Shown: in pieces, positions 1-8,735 of the stretch | Numbering within the stretch: the stretch's first letter is position 1 | Layout: each line of letters opens with the position of its first letter | Notes under the pieces: generated by a model | What the model was told of the DNA's origin: nothing | The model's input: only the letters and a program-made list of their open reading frames with translations | Database searches by the model: none | Source of the DNA: Oceanobacillus chungangensis | GTDB lineage: Bacteria; Bacillota; Bacilli; Bacillales; Amphibacillaceae | NCBI RefSeq assembly: GCF_003369565.1 | Contig: NZ_PIOD01000009.1 | Span: forward strand, 1 to 45,785 | DNA length: 45,785 nucleotides | Reading direction: 5' to 3' | Translations under genes and position numbers: made by a program

Positions 1-80
1 TCGGAAATGTTTATTTTCACGAAATCGGGGTCTGAATCGGTAATGTTTATTATGGTTGCGGGATGTTAATTATTGTTAGA
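1..80 (+). repeat. Three degenerate direct repeats, possible transposon left end
   Basis: Three related units start near positions 2, 38 and 59 (CGGAAATGTTTATT, CGGTAATGTTTATT, CGGGATGTTAATTA), spaced 36 and 21 bp. Arrays of about 20-bp direct repeats are what TnsB-type transposases bind at element ends. Weakly similar units (GGAATGT cores) occur in the opposite orientation at 12.42-12.55 kb, upstream of the resolvase and tnsA. The window begins inside the array, so a terminal TGT cannot be seen. The repeat is seen directly; its role as the left end is inference. Confidence 0.4.
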
Positions 81-191
81 CATAGTAGATTTAGGAGGTT
101 AGGAGATAAGAAAAGGCAATTGTAATCCAATTATGCACAAAAAGTCTTAGTTTCCATAGGTCGAAATTTTAGAAATTACCTTTAAACTTCT

Positions 192-218
192 TTGCAAAAT
201 ATTTTAATATATTATAAT
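192..218 (+). promoter_or_regulatory. Putative sigma-A-type promoter of the membrane zinc-ribbon gene
   Basis: TTGCAA (192-197) and TATAAT (213-218) are separated by 15 bp, in a very AT-rich stretch 67 bp upstream of the ATG at 285. The -10 box is perfect. The spacing is a little short, although a shifted -10 (TAATAA) would give 17 bp. Confidence 0.4.
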
Positions 219-284
219 AATTATAGGTTGGTCAGCAATTGGTAAAAAGTAAGTTAAATAGGGAGCAAAAAGGAGATAAGGTAA

Positions 285-872
285 ATGAAAGATATTCTAA
301 AACATCCAACTATTTCTTCAATAATAGGTACCGTTGTTGGAACAGCGATTGCAACCCCAATAGTCGCATATATTAATAAAGTAAATGTTCTTGAAGCGTT
401 TATATTAATTTTTAATTGGTTAAAGAATGTTCTTATAACACTCTTAGCATATCAGGTATCAATATGGATAATTCTCTTTGTATTATTTATATATCTTTTG
501 TTTAAAAAGGTTCTAATACACAGCGGTAGTAGTATCGAGCATTCTAATTTAACGCACTATAGAAAAGATACCATTGATAACATTCTGTGGATTTTTGAAT
601 GGTACGAAGGATTTGACAGAAAGTTATCTTTAACTAATAGTTCACCACACCCTATTTGCCCCAACTGTATGAATGATCTTGTGGTATCAAGTAAATCATC
701 TAATGGGTATTATTCTCCGCATCCGACATATCTGATATGTGATAACTGTGGTTTTTCACAGAAATTCGGGAATGATTTTGATGATTATAGAATAAAAGTC
801 CAGAGAGAAATCATTCGAAGAGTAAGGACTGGTGAATGGAAAAAAACATTAACTAAAGAACAATCTTCCTAA
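285..872 (+). CDS. Membrane-anchored zinc-ribbon protein, function unknown
   Basis: A 195-residue protein that I do not recognise as a named family. Residues about 8-30 are hydrophobic and residues about 37-75 form one or two strong membrane segments. The rest is cytoplasmic-looking and contains a zinc ribbon: CPNC at 125-128 and CDNC at 152-155. A basic C-terminal tail follows. The start is well supported by AAGGAGATAAGG just upstream. It is the only plus-strand gene in the left 23 kb and has its own promoter-like sequence. It lies beyond the tns operon among likely cargo genes. Small membrane proteins with zinc ribbons occur in many accessory loci, so a defence role is possible but not shown. 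Confidence 0.7.
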   Translation: MKDILKHPTISSIIGTVVGTAIATPIVAYINKVNVLEAFILIFNWLKNVLITLLAYQVSIWIILFVLFIYLLFKKVLIHSGSSIEHSNLTHYRKDTIDNILWIFEWYEGFDRKLSLTNSSPHPICPNCMNDLVVSSKSSNGYYSPHPTYLICDNCGFSQKFGNDFDDYRIKVQREIIRRVRTGEWKKTLTKEQSS

Positions 873-882
873 CTTCTCATGT

Positions 883-942
883 AGGGAACGTTGGTATATG
901 AATTAATAAAAGTTTAAGTTAAGACAATACCTTCGTTCCCCT
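883..942. terminator. Imperfect inverted repeat between convergent genes
   Basis: An arm with core GGGAACG-TTGGTAT (883-897) pairs with ATACC-TTCGTTCCC (927-942) with about two mismatches and a loop of about 30 nt. It lies between the plus-strand gene ending at 872 and the minus-strand gene ending at 1019, so a bidirectional terminator is plausible. There is no strong T-run, which keeps this tentative. Confidence 0.35.
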
Positions 943-1018
943 TAAAAGACTACAAACTGTATATTACTCTTACTTCTCTATTTGCGAGCTGCTCTTTTAA
1001 ACTTAGTTCTAATCTTAC

Positions 1019-1879
1019 TTATTCATTGGATTTTAAATATTCCTCATCCGTATATACCTCGATGATATTTGAGTATGGAATTCTTTTATTTGGATGAATA
1101 TATGAATAACTTTCCGTTAAGGTTTTGTCAAAGAATCCATAATGAATATTAGTTAAAGATTCATTAATCATCCTTTTTCTTTTTCTTATTTCTATTTCTT
1201 CTTTATCTAGGTATTTATATTCCGACTTGTTCATAAATGTCCAATCAGTGTAATCATTTATTGGTGCAGCGAACTTAACAACATAGCATTTATTATTTTT
1301 TGCCCAATCATACTCTAAATCAGGTAAGTTTAAGAACTCACCTAAGTTGTAAAGAAATTCGGGCCTTCTATTTACGTATCCACCATAATCTAAAACATTA
1401 TCATTTGAGAAAAAACCGTTGATTTGATAATCCTCAAACAATTTATATATTATAAAATCTAGTGCTCTTTCCTTTTCATCATCAGAAAATCCACTATATT
1501 CCTTACTAATATCGTATACATCCTCCTTATGTTGTACAGTTTTTTGTTCTAAGTCAATTTTAATCTTATGTTCCTCTAAAAACTGATTAAACGGTGTATC
1601 CAAGGAAATAGTTTGCTGAAGGTTTAATAATCCATGCTTTTTTATCGAATTACAATTATCGTTATTGGTAGTAACATGAAGTGATACAAGCCATAAATCT
1701 TTTTCTAGTAATTGAAAATCATTAACATCAAATTCTTCTAAAAAGTGGTTAGCAAAGTAGTCCTCCCCATTAATCATAATAAAGTTTTCAATATCATTTA
1801 CGTTTTGCTCGGTTAATTTGCTTAATGAATTTAAACTAGAATTATAGGTTGTAATATCATAAAAAATCTGTTTAGACAT
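1019..1879 (-). CDS. Hypothetical protein, possibly ADP-ribosyltransferase-like
   Basis: The 286-residue reading starts at the ATG at 1879, which has AAAGGGG 8 nt upstream. A longer reading to 1897 would begin with a TTG inside that ribosome binding site. The middle part reads LHVTT...NSIKKHGLL. This resembles the H-x-T...I-x-x-x-G-L pattern near the start of DarT-like and other ADP-ribosyltransferase-fold toxins. The similarity is short and I cannot confirm the catalytic Glu. The rest is acidic and rich in Asn, Tyr and Asp, with no membrane segment. It stands alone between the zinc-ribbon gene and the HEPN gene, in the cargo part of the Tn7-like element. Treat the enzyme suggestion as a lead only. 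Confidence 0.65.
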   Translation of the reverse strand: MSKQIFYDITTYNSSLNSLSKLTEQNVNDIENFIMINGEDYFANHFLEEFDVNDFQLLEKDLWLVSLHVTTNNDNCNSIKKHGLLNLQQTISLDTPFNQFLEEHKIKIDLEQKTVQHKEDVYDISKEYSGFSDDEKERALDFIIYKLFEDYQINGFFSNDNVLDYGGYVNRRPEFLYNLGEFLNLPDLEYDWAKNNKCYVVKFAAPINDYTDWTFMNKSEYKYLDKEEIEIRKRKRMINESLTNIHYGFFDKTLTESYSYIHPNKRIPYSNIIEVYTDEEYLKSNE

Positions 1880-1982
1880 TCTTGAATCCCCTTTCAAATA
1901 TGTTTAAATAATAACTAGACAATCTCGTTAATTGACTTATGTTATAACATAATCAATTCGGCATTTATAAACAGATCAAAGT

Positions 1983-2034
1983 AATAAAAAGTGATGATAA
2001 GTCTCTTCAAAAAAAGAAAGGCTCATCATCATTA
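1983..2034 (-). terminator. Rho-independent terminator after the HEPN gene
   Basis: On the minus strand an arm ATGATGATGAGCC (2021-2033) pairs imperfectly with its partner at 1990-2004 and is followed by a run of six T. It lies about 50 bp past the stop of the gene ending at 2086. Confidence 0.6.
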
Positions 2035-2085
2035 TAATTTTTTTTAATTTGAACTTCTATCAATTCTTGCTACTATCTACAGAAT

Positions 2086-3372
2086 TTATTTTGTCCATGG
2101 TAGTACATCATAATTCCCTTCCCAATTTGGGAATTTCAATCTATTCACGTGTAAACCTGTATATCCTATCAAATATAATAATAGCATTTCAGTATAATAC
2201 ACTCCCAAATTCATAATTAAGTATTTATATTTAGATGAGAATTGTTCTATCTTTTGATTTCTTTTTGGGTGAGCAATATGGTTTCTATATTTAATTAGAA
2301 GGTTAGGGCCGTTTTCATAATTATTTCTAAAAATAGTATAATCACCTGTAAATCTTGTTTCTATATTCAACAACTCCAAGGTTTTTTGTAAATTTATTTG
2401 AAAGCTATTAATCTTATATTGTCTGGCACTAATAATTTTTGGTGTTTGCTGTGTGAGTAAAATATATGAGAGTTTCTCAAGTGCTATCTGTGAATTAATA
2501 GTTTTATTTTCTATAAATGTAGAATTTAAAGCCTCTACATACCAATGAATTATTTCTTTAATCGACTGTTTTAAGAATTCATCTTCAAACTTTTTCTCTA
2601 ACAACAAAAAGAGTTCATTTATTGTACTACCTCGTTGTTTAGGAAACCAGTTAGGTATTTTTTTATAGGGGCTTATTAATGGAGTTGAAAAGTTTCTATG
2701 GATAATCTCATTCTTCCTTTTACCTATTTTTATAGGGATCCCTATGTGTCTACCTGAGCTTAGACTAAGCACCCATACTATTATTTCCTCAATCTTAGCT
2801 ATCTCATCTTTATTAAATAGAGAACCATCTTCCTTCTTTATTTCGATAATGTGAGTTATATCAAATCCATTGGTATCCTCTAACATTTGAAATATCCTTT
2901 TATCTTTATAATCATGTCTCATGTGTAATTTAATTTTCCAGTCTCCAAAATTAATTCCAACTCCACCAGTAAAGTGAAATTTCCCATTAAATATTGAGTC
3001 ACCTAAATATTTAAGATAATTTACAATATGTAGATAATAAGTATCTACCAGTTGATGATTATCAATATCTTTCAATTCGTAGAGAACTTGGCCTTTTATG
3101 TAATAATCATTTTGTACTAAATCTAAAGAAACCCTAGTAGAATACATACCATCAATACTCAACAACATATCATTACTATCCAATAATGATAAATTGAACC
3201 CTTCACATGTCCCTTCGAATCTAATGCAAGGCTTTGGGAAGAAGTTTAATTCTATTACACCGTTTAACTCATATTCATTTTTATCAACCTTTAATTTAAA
3301 GTTACCTTTATAAATGGAAATTGTACCTCTGTTTAAAAAATATGGTGAATCAATCGCTCTTATAGATTTCAT
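2086..3372 (-). CDS. HEPN-domain protein, candidate abortive-infection ribonuclease
   Basis: 428 residues. The N-terminal half is beta-rich and the C-terminal third is helical. Near the C-terminus is KYRNHIAHP (361-369), with Arg363 and His368 in the R-x4-H spacing that marks HEPN ribonucleases. The segment SLSSGRHIGIPIKIG (204-218) resembles the central region of ApeA/YopA-type defence proteins, where a sensing N-terminal part is joined to a C-terminal HEPN domain. Such proteins usually cleave RNA and stop growth on phage infection. The start at the ATG at 3372 has GAGGTG upstream and a TATAAT-like box about 25 bp before it. No partner nucleotidyltransferase is next to it, so it is unlikely to be a HEPN-MNT pair. 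The HEPN call is well supported; the defence role is inferred from fold and context. Confidence 0.75.
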   Translation of the reverse strand: MKSIRAIDSPYFLNRGTISIYKGNFKLKVDKNEYELNGVIELNFFPKPCIRFEGTCEGFNLSLLDSNDMLLSIDGMYSTRVSLDLVQNDYYIKGQVLYELKDIDNHQLVDTYYLHIVNYLKYLGDSIFNGKFHFTGGVGINFGDWKIKLHMRHDYKDKRIFQMLEDTNGFDITHIIEIKKEDGSLFNKDEIAKIEEIIVWVLSLSSGRHIGIPIKIGKRKNEIIHRNFSTPLISPYKKIPNWFPKQRGSTINELFLLLEKKFEDEFLKQSIKEIIHWYVEALNSTFIENKTINSQIALEKLSYILLTQQTPKIISARQYKINSFQINLQKTLELLNIETRFTGDYTIFRNNYENGPNLLIKYRNHIAHPKRNQKIEQFSSKYKYLIMNLGVYYTEMLLLYLIGYTGLHVNRLKFPNWEGNYDVLPWTK

Positions 3373-3435
3373 GTGAACACCTCATTAAAGTTAAATTATA
3401 CTAAATGTGAGAAATAGCCATGGTTAATTCAACAG

Positions 3436-3630
3436 TTAAACTGCTTTATCCTTTAATTGCTGTTTGCGTAATGGAACATCAATTACACCATAACGATTAG
3501 AAAGCGGAGTCATAGACTCATCCCCATACTTCTCTATACAGTTATTCCCTTTCATAGATTCTAGTTTCCATAATTGTCTCTCCTTAATATTAGGCATTAA
3601 ATATAATAAAGCCACTCTTAGATATTGCAA
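3436..3630 (-). CDS. Small hypothetical ORF, doubtful
   Basis: A 64-codon reading. The better internal start (Met12, at 3597) would give 53 residues of soluble, charged, coding-like composition. No good ribosome binding site was found, and the first codons overlap a hairpin that looks like a terminator. It could be a real small gene, the remnant of a larger one, or chance. It lies between the HEPN gene and the XRE/ImmA gene. Confidence 0.25.
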   Translation of the reverse strand: MQYLRVALLYLMPNIKERQLWKLESMKGNNCIEKYGDESMTPLSNRYGVIDVPLRKQQLKDKAV

Positions 3631-3646
3631 AGCTCTAAGAAGTGAC
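3611..3646. terminator. Hairpin terminator downstream of the XRE/ImmA module
   Basis: GCCACTC-TTAGA (3611-3622) pairs with TCTAAGAAGTGAC (3634-3646). On the plus strand the stem is followed by TTTTTCTC; on the minus strand by a T-rich stretch. It lies 33 bp past the stop codon at 3679, so it probably ends the transcript carrying the DUF5986-like and XRE/ImmA genes. Confidence 0.6.
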
Positions 3647-3678
3647 TTTTTCTCAATAGAATATTACACTGTACACAA

Positions 3679-4842
3679 CTAACTACTATACTTAGTTCTA
3701 TAATCTTTTATTTTTAAGACAACTTTTGATTGGCTGTTATCCATGAATAGGACTGGTTCAACACCACAAATTTCAGCTAACATTTTAGGTGTAAGATATA
3801 GATTATATTGCTCAGCTATCATTAACGGAATTTCATGCCCCTGCAAAATGTTTTCATCAATTAACAATTCTAAAGACTGCTTAAATGCAACTGGTAATGT
3901 TACTTTAGTATCTAAATCAAAGGGCTCAGGTTTTCTCCATTTTCTGTAGTGCATTTGTTTATACAATTTCGCTTGTTGGTCAACAGATATAATACTCAAG
4001 TCTTTTGCCCGTTTTATCATTGCTGCCATTGAGACATTCCATTTTCTTTTTAGATTATAGTACGTGTCTATTTCATCGACTATTTTTGATTTTAACTCTT
4101 CTCCAAATGATTCCTTTGGCAATAGTAATATTGAAGCAATTTTATTGGCTTCTTCTTCAATTATCTTATATTCATCCTTATCTAATTCTTGAGGATTTAT
4201 ATTTTGATGAAGAACCCAATGTCCTATTTCATGAGCAATACTAAACTGTTGTCTGTAAAATGATCCCGAGTCGCCTGTTGTTATTACAAAGTAACTGTTA
4301 CCATTAATAGTGTTCATGCTACTAAAAGCATCAACTTTTTCTTCTTGATAGTTCATATTAATAACAGTGAAACCCATTAATTCTGCAACTTCAATAATAT
4401 CGTGTATTGGCTCCAATCCTAAATTCATAGACTCTCGAATACTTAAAGCAATTTCTTCCGGATTATCTTTTCCTTCATAAACTTCTCTGTTCTGTAAAAT
4501 AGGAAAATCTATATACTGTTCCAGAAAATCCCTTACAATAACTGAATATTTAAGAGCAATTGAAGCTGGTTCCTTAGATTTCTGAGTAGCTGTTAATCTT
4601 GACCTAAAAAATGTCCCTTCATTTTCAATTAAAAATTTATCTGTCGTATAGAAAAACTCTCTTGGATATCCTAGAATATTATTTAGTTGGAGTGATTTTT
4701 CAAAACTTGGCTCACTTTTTCCCTTTTCATATTTTGAAACCATTTGCTTAGTAACATTTAATTTTTCAGCTAGTTCTGTAATCGTCAACTTATTATAAAG
4801 TCTTGCTTCCTTTAGCCTTGTTCCATTAAATATCTTTTTCAT
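3679..4842 (-). CDS. XRE HTH regulator fused to ImmA/IrrE-type metallopeptidase
   Basis: 387 residues in two parts. Residues about 8-60 are a Cro/cI-type helix-turn-helix (ITELAEKLNVTKQMVSKYEKG). Residues about 140-260 are an ImmA/IrrE-like zinc peptidase with HEIGH at 204-208 and a downstream EEEAN that supplies the third ligand region. Proteins of this design bind operators as repressors, and the peptidase of the family cleaves partner repressors in response to DNA damage or other signals. Here both functions are in one chain. The gene follows the 236-residue gene by 24 bp and very likely shares its transcript. This is a common antitoxin-like or regulatory arrangement, so the pair may act as toxin and antitoxin or as a regulated cargo module. 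The ATG at 4842 has GGAGATAG upstream. Confidence 0.85.
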   Translation of the reverse strand: MKKIFNGTRLKEARLYNKLTITELAEKLNVTKQMVSKYEKGKSEPSFEKSLQLNNILGYPREFFYTTDKFLIENEGTFFRSRLTATQKSKEPASIALKYSVIVRDFLEQYIDFPILQNREVYEGKDNPEEIALSIRESMNLGLEPIHDIIEVAELMGFTVINMNYQEEKVDAFSSMNTINGNSYFVITTGDSGSFYRQQFSIAHEIGHWVLHQNINPQELDKDEYKIIEEEANKIASILLLPKESFGEELKSKIVDEIDTYYNLKRKWNVSMAAMIKRAKDLSIISVDQQAKLYKQMHYRKWRKPEPFDLDTKVTLPVAFKQSLELLIDENILQGHEIPLMIAEQYNLYLTPKMLAEICGVEPVLFMDNSQSKVVLKIKDYRTKYSS

Positions 4843-4866
4843 ACTACTATCTCCAAACTCAAATTA

Positions 4867-5571
4867 TTACCCCTTTAACTTTACAATGCGTTTCTTTTCT
4901 TCTTTAGTATTATTAATGTTACTACTTTCACGTATAGCTGGTTCAACATTATCATCCTTCAATACCGAGTGATAATTAACATCAATAAGCTCAGAAAAAT
5001 CTTCTTCCCATACCAGCTCATGTTTAGTATTAAAAGCAAATGCTTTAACAATAGAAACAAATGAGGTATCAAATGCAAACACAATGACTTTACTTGGATC
5101 CGTTTCCATCATATGTAGCATTTCTCTTGCTTGCATTTTCCAGTCATCCTTTTTCTCAACCTCTTCATTGTATACAGGAAGTGCCAATTGTTGACTTAAA
5201 GGCTTCAACTCATCAAGGTCTTGATTGAATAAATTAAGTAGTCTTAAATAATGATTGTGTTTGCCACGTCTAATTATTCTATTTAAGTTGGTTTTACTAA
5301 AGAATACATAAATTTCATTTTCTGGCCCCTGAATCAGAATTGCTTCCCACAATTTACCACGACCCAATTTTATATATTTCAAGCCGAAGTTTTTAGCCAC
5401 TTTTAAAATATTGTTATACCGGTAATCCCACTTTTGAATAGCTCTACTATTCTGAGTTCCTTCTCCAGATTCATTATTAATAGATTGTAAGTATAATAAA
5501 CGTGAATCAGAATCCGATGCCACTAAAGTATTTACAATTTCTTTAACAACCTCATTACCTAAATTAATCAT
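4867..5571 (-). CDS. DUF5986-like protein paired with the XRE/ImmA gene
   Basis: About 234 residues, starting at the ATG at 5571. An in-frame ATG at 5577 is too close to the GGGGGG ribosome binding site. No catalytic motif is obvious. The middle contains KYIKLGRGKLWEAILIQG, and the C-terminal tail is charged (EEKKRIVKLKG). I associate the layout, and its placement before an XRE/ImmA-IrrE gene, with the DUF5986 family, from memory only. The first gene of a short operon whose second gene is a repressor-peptidase is often the effector (toxin-like) member. It has its own promoter, between tnsD and its start, so it is expressed separately from the transposition genes. Confidence 0.7.
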   Translation of the reverse strand: MINLGNEVVKEIVNTLVASDSDSRLLYLQSINNESGEGTQNSRAIQKWDYRYNNILKVAKNFGLKYIKLGRGKLWEAILIQGPENEIYVFFSKTNLNRIIRRGKHNHYLRLLNLFNQDLDELKPLSQQLALPVYNEEVEKKDDWKMQAREMLHMMETDPSKVIVFAFDTSFVSIVKAFAFNTKHELVWEEDFSELIDVNYHSVLKDDNVEPAIRESSNINNTKEEKKRIVKLKG

Positions 5572-5595
5572 CCCCATACCCCCCGTATAATTACT

Positions 5596-5623
5596 ATTTT
5601 AGATTATTCGTTAAAAAAGTCAA
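5596..5623 (-). promoter_or_regulatory. Promoter of the DUF5986-XRE/ImmA operon
   Basis: On the minus strand TTGACT (5618-5623) and TAAAAT (5596-5601) are 16 bp apart and lie 25 bp before the start codon. Just upstream, AAGTATAAT occurs twice, near 5629 and 5659. The 30 bp between them is about three helical turns, so these may be operator sites for the downstream XRE protein. Confidence 0.6.
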
Positions 5624-5730
5624 CTATAAAGTATAATATTTATGAAAAGTAAATTTTTAAGTATAATGTTATCATTAAATTGTAGTCAACCAAACTCCGA
5701 TTGGGATTTTCAATACGATTACTTTGGAGA

Positions 5731-7248
5731 CTAAATATACTTTTCTAATACCTTCATAATTAACTCTTTAATCTCCTTATTACTTCCGCCAAACCCAGCG
5801 TGCAATTGCACCTTATAAACAGTCAGCTCTTTATCTTGCTTAATCCTTTCCTCAATTGCCCATTTAATCTTTCTAATCCTAAATTCATTTATACCTTCTT
5901 TTACTTGTTCCAAGTAATGCTGTGTTCTTACTAACTTCTCATTATGAAACCATGACCCAAAACCTAACGTTTTTCTTATGCTCGACGAGGTCACTCTCAT
6001 TGGTTTACCTTTTCTATGTAAAATAATTTCAACAGCATCTTTAGCAAGCCTCAAACATTCCTCATCTCTCTTATCCCAATCAATTGTTCCAGCTCTCTCT
6101 CTTCCTGTAGCAGATTTTGGAGTTACTTTGTCATACCAATCCCTATCATATTTATAGATCCATGTATAAAGCCCTTTTCCCTTCTCTTTCAATTCACTTC
6201 TATTTGCACCAGGATTATCTGCAATTAATTGTAACCACTTTTCTCTTCTCTGATGAATATCAAAACTTGGATTATGCTGGACTGAAACAGACTTCTTTCC
6301 GATTACCTCCCGATTGTGAAAAAGATCATCCAGATTAATACCTAAGAACTGCAAGAATAATAAATGTCTCAATGGACTCCTGTTCTTGTTGTTGTTTCGA
6401 ACAAAAAGTCGAAGCCAATTAGATGGACTTTCTGGATTAACACCGCTCTGCATTAACTCTAAATATTGCTTAGGATAATATAGCAAGAAGCGTTCTTGAA
6501 CATCCTTCATATATAAACTTCCATTCTTGGAGGCTAATCCTTTTTTTCTGAGTCTATCAATATAGTATTTAATAAAAAACTCTAATTTTCTCCTTGGATA
6601 GTTGCCTTTTAGCAAACGTTCTACATTATTGATGTAATGAATATTTAATTGTTTTACGTTATCTGAATAATTATCCTCCAATACACTTTCATTACAAACT
6701 TGTTCATCCGCACATATAAATTCAATCCCACTTCCGGTACTTAATACAGAGCTCTCCTTTAATAAAACTTTATGTTTAGAGCAATAAAGCACCCCTGAAA
6801 TTTGATGATTTACCCTCCAGTAGCTTTCACCTAATACTTCGATATCCTCTTTATAACATAATGGACAATATCTTAGAAAATTGCATTTCCTTACTTTACT
6901 CCCTCCGAGACCAATTTGTTGTTCTATATTTAACTTTGACTCATCCCCTCCACCAGCCATCGTCTCATAAATTAATTCTGTCTTTTCTGGTGATAAAAAA
7001 GACGTATAAAATGGATACAGAGTATGTTTTTTAATAATCTCCCTAGTTGTTATATTTGATGTAGGTGGGAGACATGCAACACAGGAATCAATATATTGCG
7101 GAAAATAAGAGGAAGATACAACGACGTATCTTCCAAATAAATCATTTATCAATGCTCTTTTACTAACCATTCCGCACATTCTTCTATAACGTGCAATAAC
7201 AGAATAAAACAGTTCATTTTCATACAATTGTGGAAGGAAATTGATCAT
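5731..7248 (-). CDS. tnsD: TnsD/TniQ-family target-selection protein
   Basis: 505 residues. The N-terminal TniQ domain opens with a typical F-x-P-x-L-Y-E-x-E-x-x-x-S-x-I-x-R pattern (4-20). It carries a zinc-binding set: Cys128, Cys131, Cys156 and His159 (RYCPLCYKED...LYCSKHK). The long C-terminal half is the extended TnsD type that recognises a specific attachment site in Tn7, whereas short TniQ proteins work with a separate targeting factor. TnsD recruits TnsC and directs insertion. The ATG at 7248 overlaps the tnsC stop by 4 nt, showing translational coupling. No attachment-site gene such as glmS is visible in this window, so the target is unknown. Confidence 0.9.
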   Translation of the reverse strand: MINFLPQLYENELFYSVIARYRRMCGMVSKRALINDLFGRYVVVSSSYFPQYIDSCVACLPPTSNITTREIIKKHTLYPFYTSFLSPEKTELIYETMAGGGDESKLNIEQQIGLGGSKVRKCNFLRYCPLCYKEDIEVLGESYWRVNHQISGVLYCSKHKVLLKESSVLSTGSGIEFICADEQVCNESVLEDNYSDNVKQLNIHYINNVERLLKGNYPRRKLEFFIKYYIDRLRKKGLASKNGSLYMKDVQERFLLYYPKQYLELMQSGVNPESPSNWLRLFVRNNNKNRSPLRHLLFLQFLGINLDDLFHNREVIGKKSVSVQHNPSFDIHQRREKWLQLIADNPGANRSELKEKGKGLYTWIYKYDRDWYDKVTPKSATGRERAGTIDWDKRDEECLRLAKDAVEIILHRKGKPMRVTSSSIRKTLGFGSWFHNEKLVRTQHYLEQVKEGINEFRIRKIKWAIEERIKQDKELTVYKVQLHAGFGGSNKEIKELIMKVLEKYI

Positions 7249-8735
7249 AGTGTACCCACCTCAATCCATTTTGCAGCATCCTCTATGTAGTCATCTTCAA
7301 GAAGCACTTGATATGGTGTCTTATCCTGTTTTTCCCCTTCCTGAAGTAAATAACGTAAGTCATCTTCCTTATATTGCTTATGCTTTACTTTTGTAGTTGG
7401 TTTTTCAACCTTTTCAACTATTTTCACTTTATCATTACTTTTCTTCTTTATCGGCTCTTGCTTTTTATATTCATTGTTTTTTGATACAACTGGCTGCTCC
7501 AACTCTATTCTTCTGATATCTTCGTACTTTGCAATCTTGTGGGGATTCCCTGAGCGTATAGCATTCAACATGGGTTGAAGCAACCTAAACTTTTGTTTTG
7601 CAACTCTCTTAATTAGCTCTACAGATAATTCTTCTTTACCATTTTCTATCGCCTGCTGCTGCGAGTATACAAACAGCTTTATCATCAAGTCTGATATACC
7701 CTGTGTTTCTTCGTAAAACAACTTTTCAAATTCTTCGTTAAAAGGAACAAACTTTCTTGTCCATTGATATTTCCAAATCGACTCTAGTAAGAAAGTAAAT
7801 TCATCCCCATATTTCATATTGTTATAAATGATTTCTGCATTACCTGTTAATCGCCTAGTCATTCGCAATTCTTTCCCAAAAAGATCATATGCTCCCGGAG
7901 TCCCAATTAAGCAAAGGTTAATTCCTGAGTTTATTAGATAGACAAAGAAGTTCATAATTTGATCTGCACCACGTTTTTTTATATTCTGTGTTTCGTCAAT
8001 AATCAGGAGACCCAACCCTATATTGTGTGCTACCTGACCAATTAAGGGTAGCATGTGATCCACAGACATATTCCTAGAAACATATTTCTTATAATTATTT
8101 GTACCAAGGAGCTCATCTATTTTCATGAAAAATTGAAGGCACAAAGCCTTTAAACTAGAATTACTAGGAGCTTCTAGTTTAAGCCAAACCAGTTGGATTT
8201 GATTGTAATGTATGTTCTTATACTGATTATGTACAATTACTTGAGGAATATTAGAAAGCACTCGATTAATAGTGGTAGTCTTTCCAATACCTGAATAGCC
8301 AATAAATGTCCCACAACCAGCAGTAGTCCTGAAGTTATGTCTGCTATTTATTTCATAAGAACGATTGATTATTTCCTTTCCAGATTCATTAATATATTGT
8401 TTATAGTCCTTATCGAAAGGATTCCTCGCAAGATAACCTTGCATAATCAATGAATGAATCATATTCCACACTTCTATATGTACCGGTAAAGGCGTGAACA
8501 ACTGGAAAAGGCGATTTACCATATAAATTCGATAAGCACTATCTACATTTCTTTCTTCTTTCTTGTAGATAGGTTTAACCATAAGTTTCTTAATGGTTGC
8601 TGCTTTATCCAATAATGGTGGCAATGCTTGGATTAATGGATTTTGATTAAATTCTTCAAGTGGAAATTCCTTATATTCTGCTTTAATTGCTTCCATTCCA
8701 TTAGGTAGAAATATAGGATTACTCAATATCATCAT
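7245..8735 (-). CDS. tnsC: TnsC AAA+ ATPase transposition regulator
   Basis: 496 residues. The AAA+ core has Walker A GYSGIGKTT (146-154) and Walker B LGLLIIDETQ (241-250). TnsC polymerises on DNA, connects the target-selector TnsD to the TnsA/TnsB transposase and enforces target immunity. The N-terminal 130 residues fit the TnsD-interaction region of the family. The C-terminal tail is Lys-rich and disordered until about residue 455. It overlaps tnsB by 17 nt and tnsD by 4 nt, so the three are one translational unit. Confidence 0.92.
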   Translation of the reverse strand: MMILSNPIFLPNGMEAIKAEYKEFPLEEFNQNPLIQALPPLLDKAATIKKLMVKPIYKKEERNVDSAYRIYMVNRLFQLFTPLPVHIEVWNMIHSLIMQGYLARNPFDKDYKQYINESGKEIINRSYEINSRHNFRTTAGCGTFIGYSGIGKTTTINRVLSNIPQVIVHNQYKNIHYNQIQLVWLKLEAPSNSSLKALCLQFFMKIDELLGTNNYKKYVSRNMSVDHMLPLIGQVAHNIGLGLLIIDETQNIKKRGADQIMNFFVYLINSGINLCLIGTPGAYDLFGKELRMTRRLTGNAEIIYNNMKYGDEFTFLLESIWKYQWTRKFVPFNEEFEKLFYEETQGISDLMIKLFVYSQQQAIENGKEELSVELIKRVAKQKFRLLQPMLNAIRSGNPHKIAKYEDIRRIELEQPVVSKNNEYKKQEPIKKKSNDKVKIVEKVEKPTTKVKHKQYKEDDLRYLLQEGEKQDKTPYQVLLEDDYIEDAAKWIEVGTL

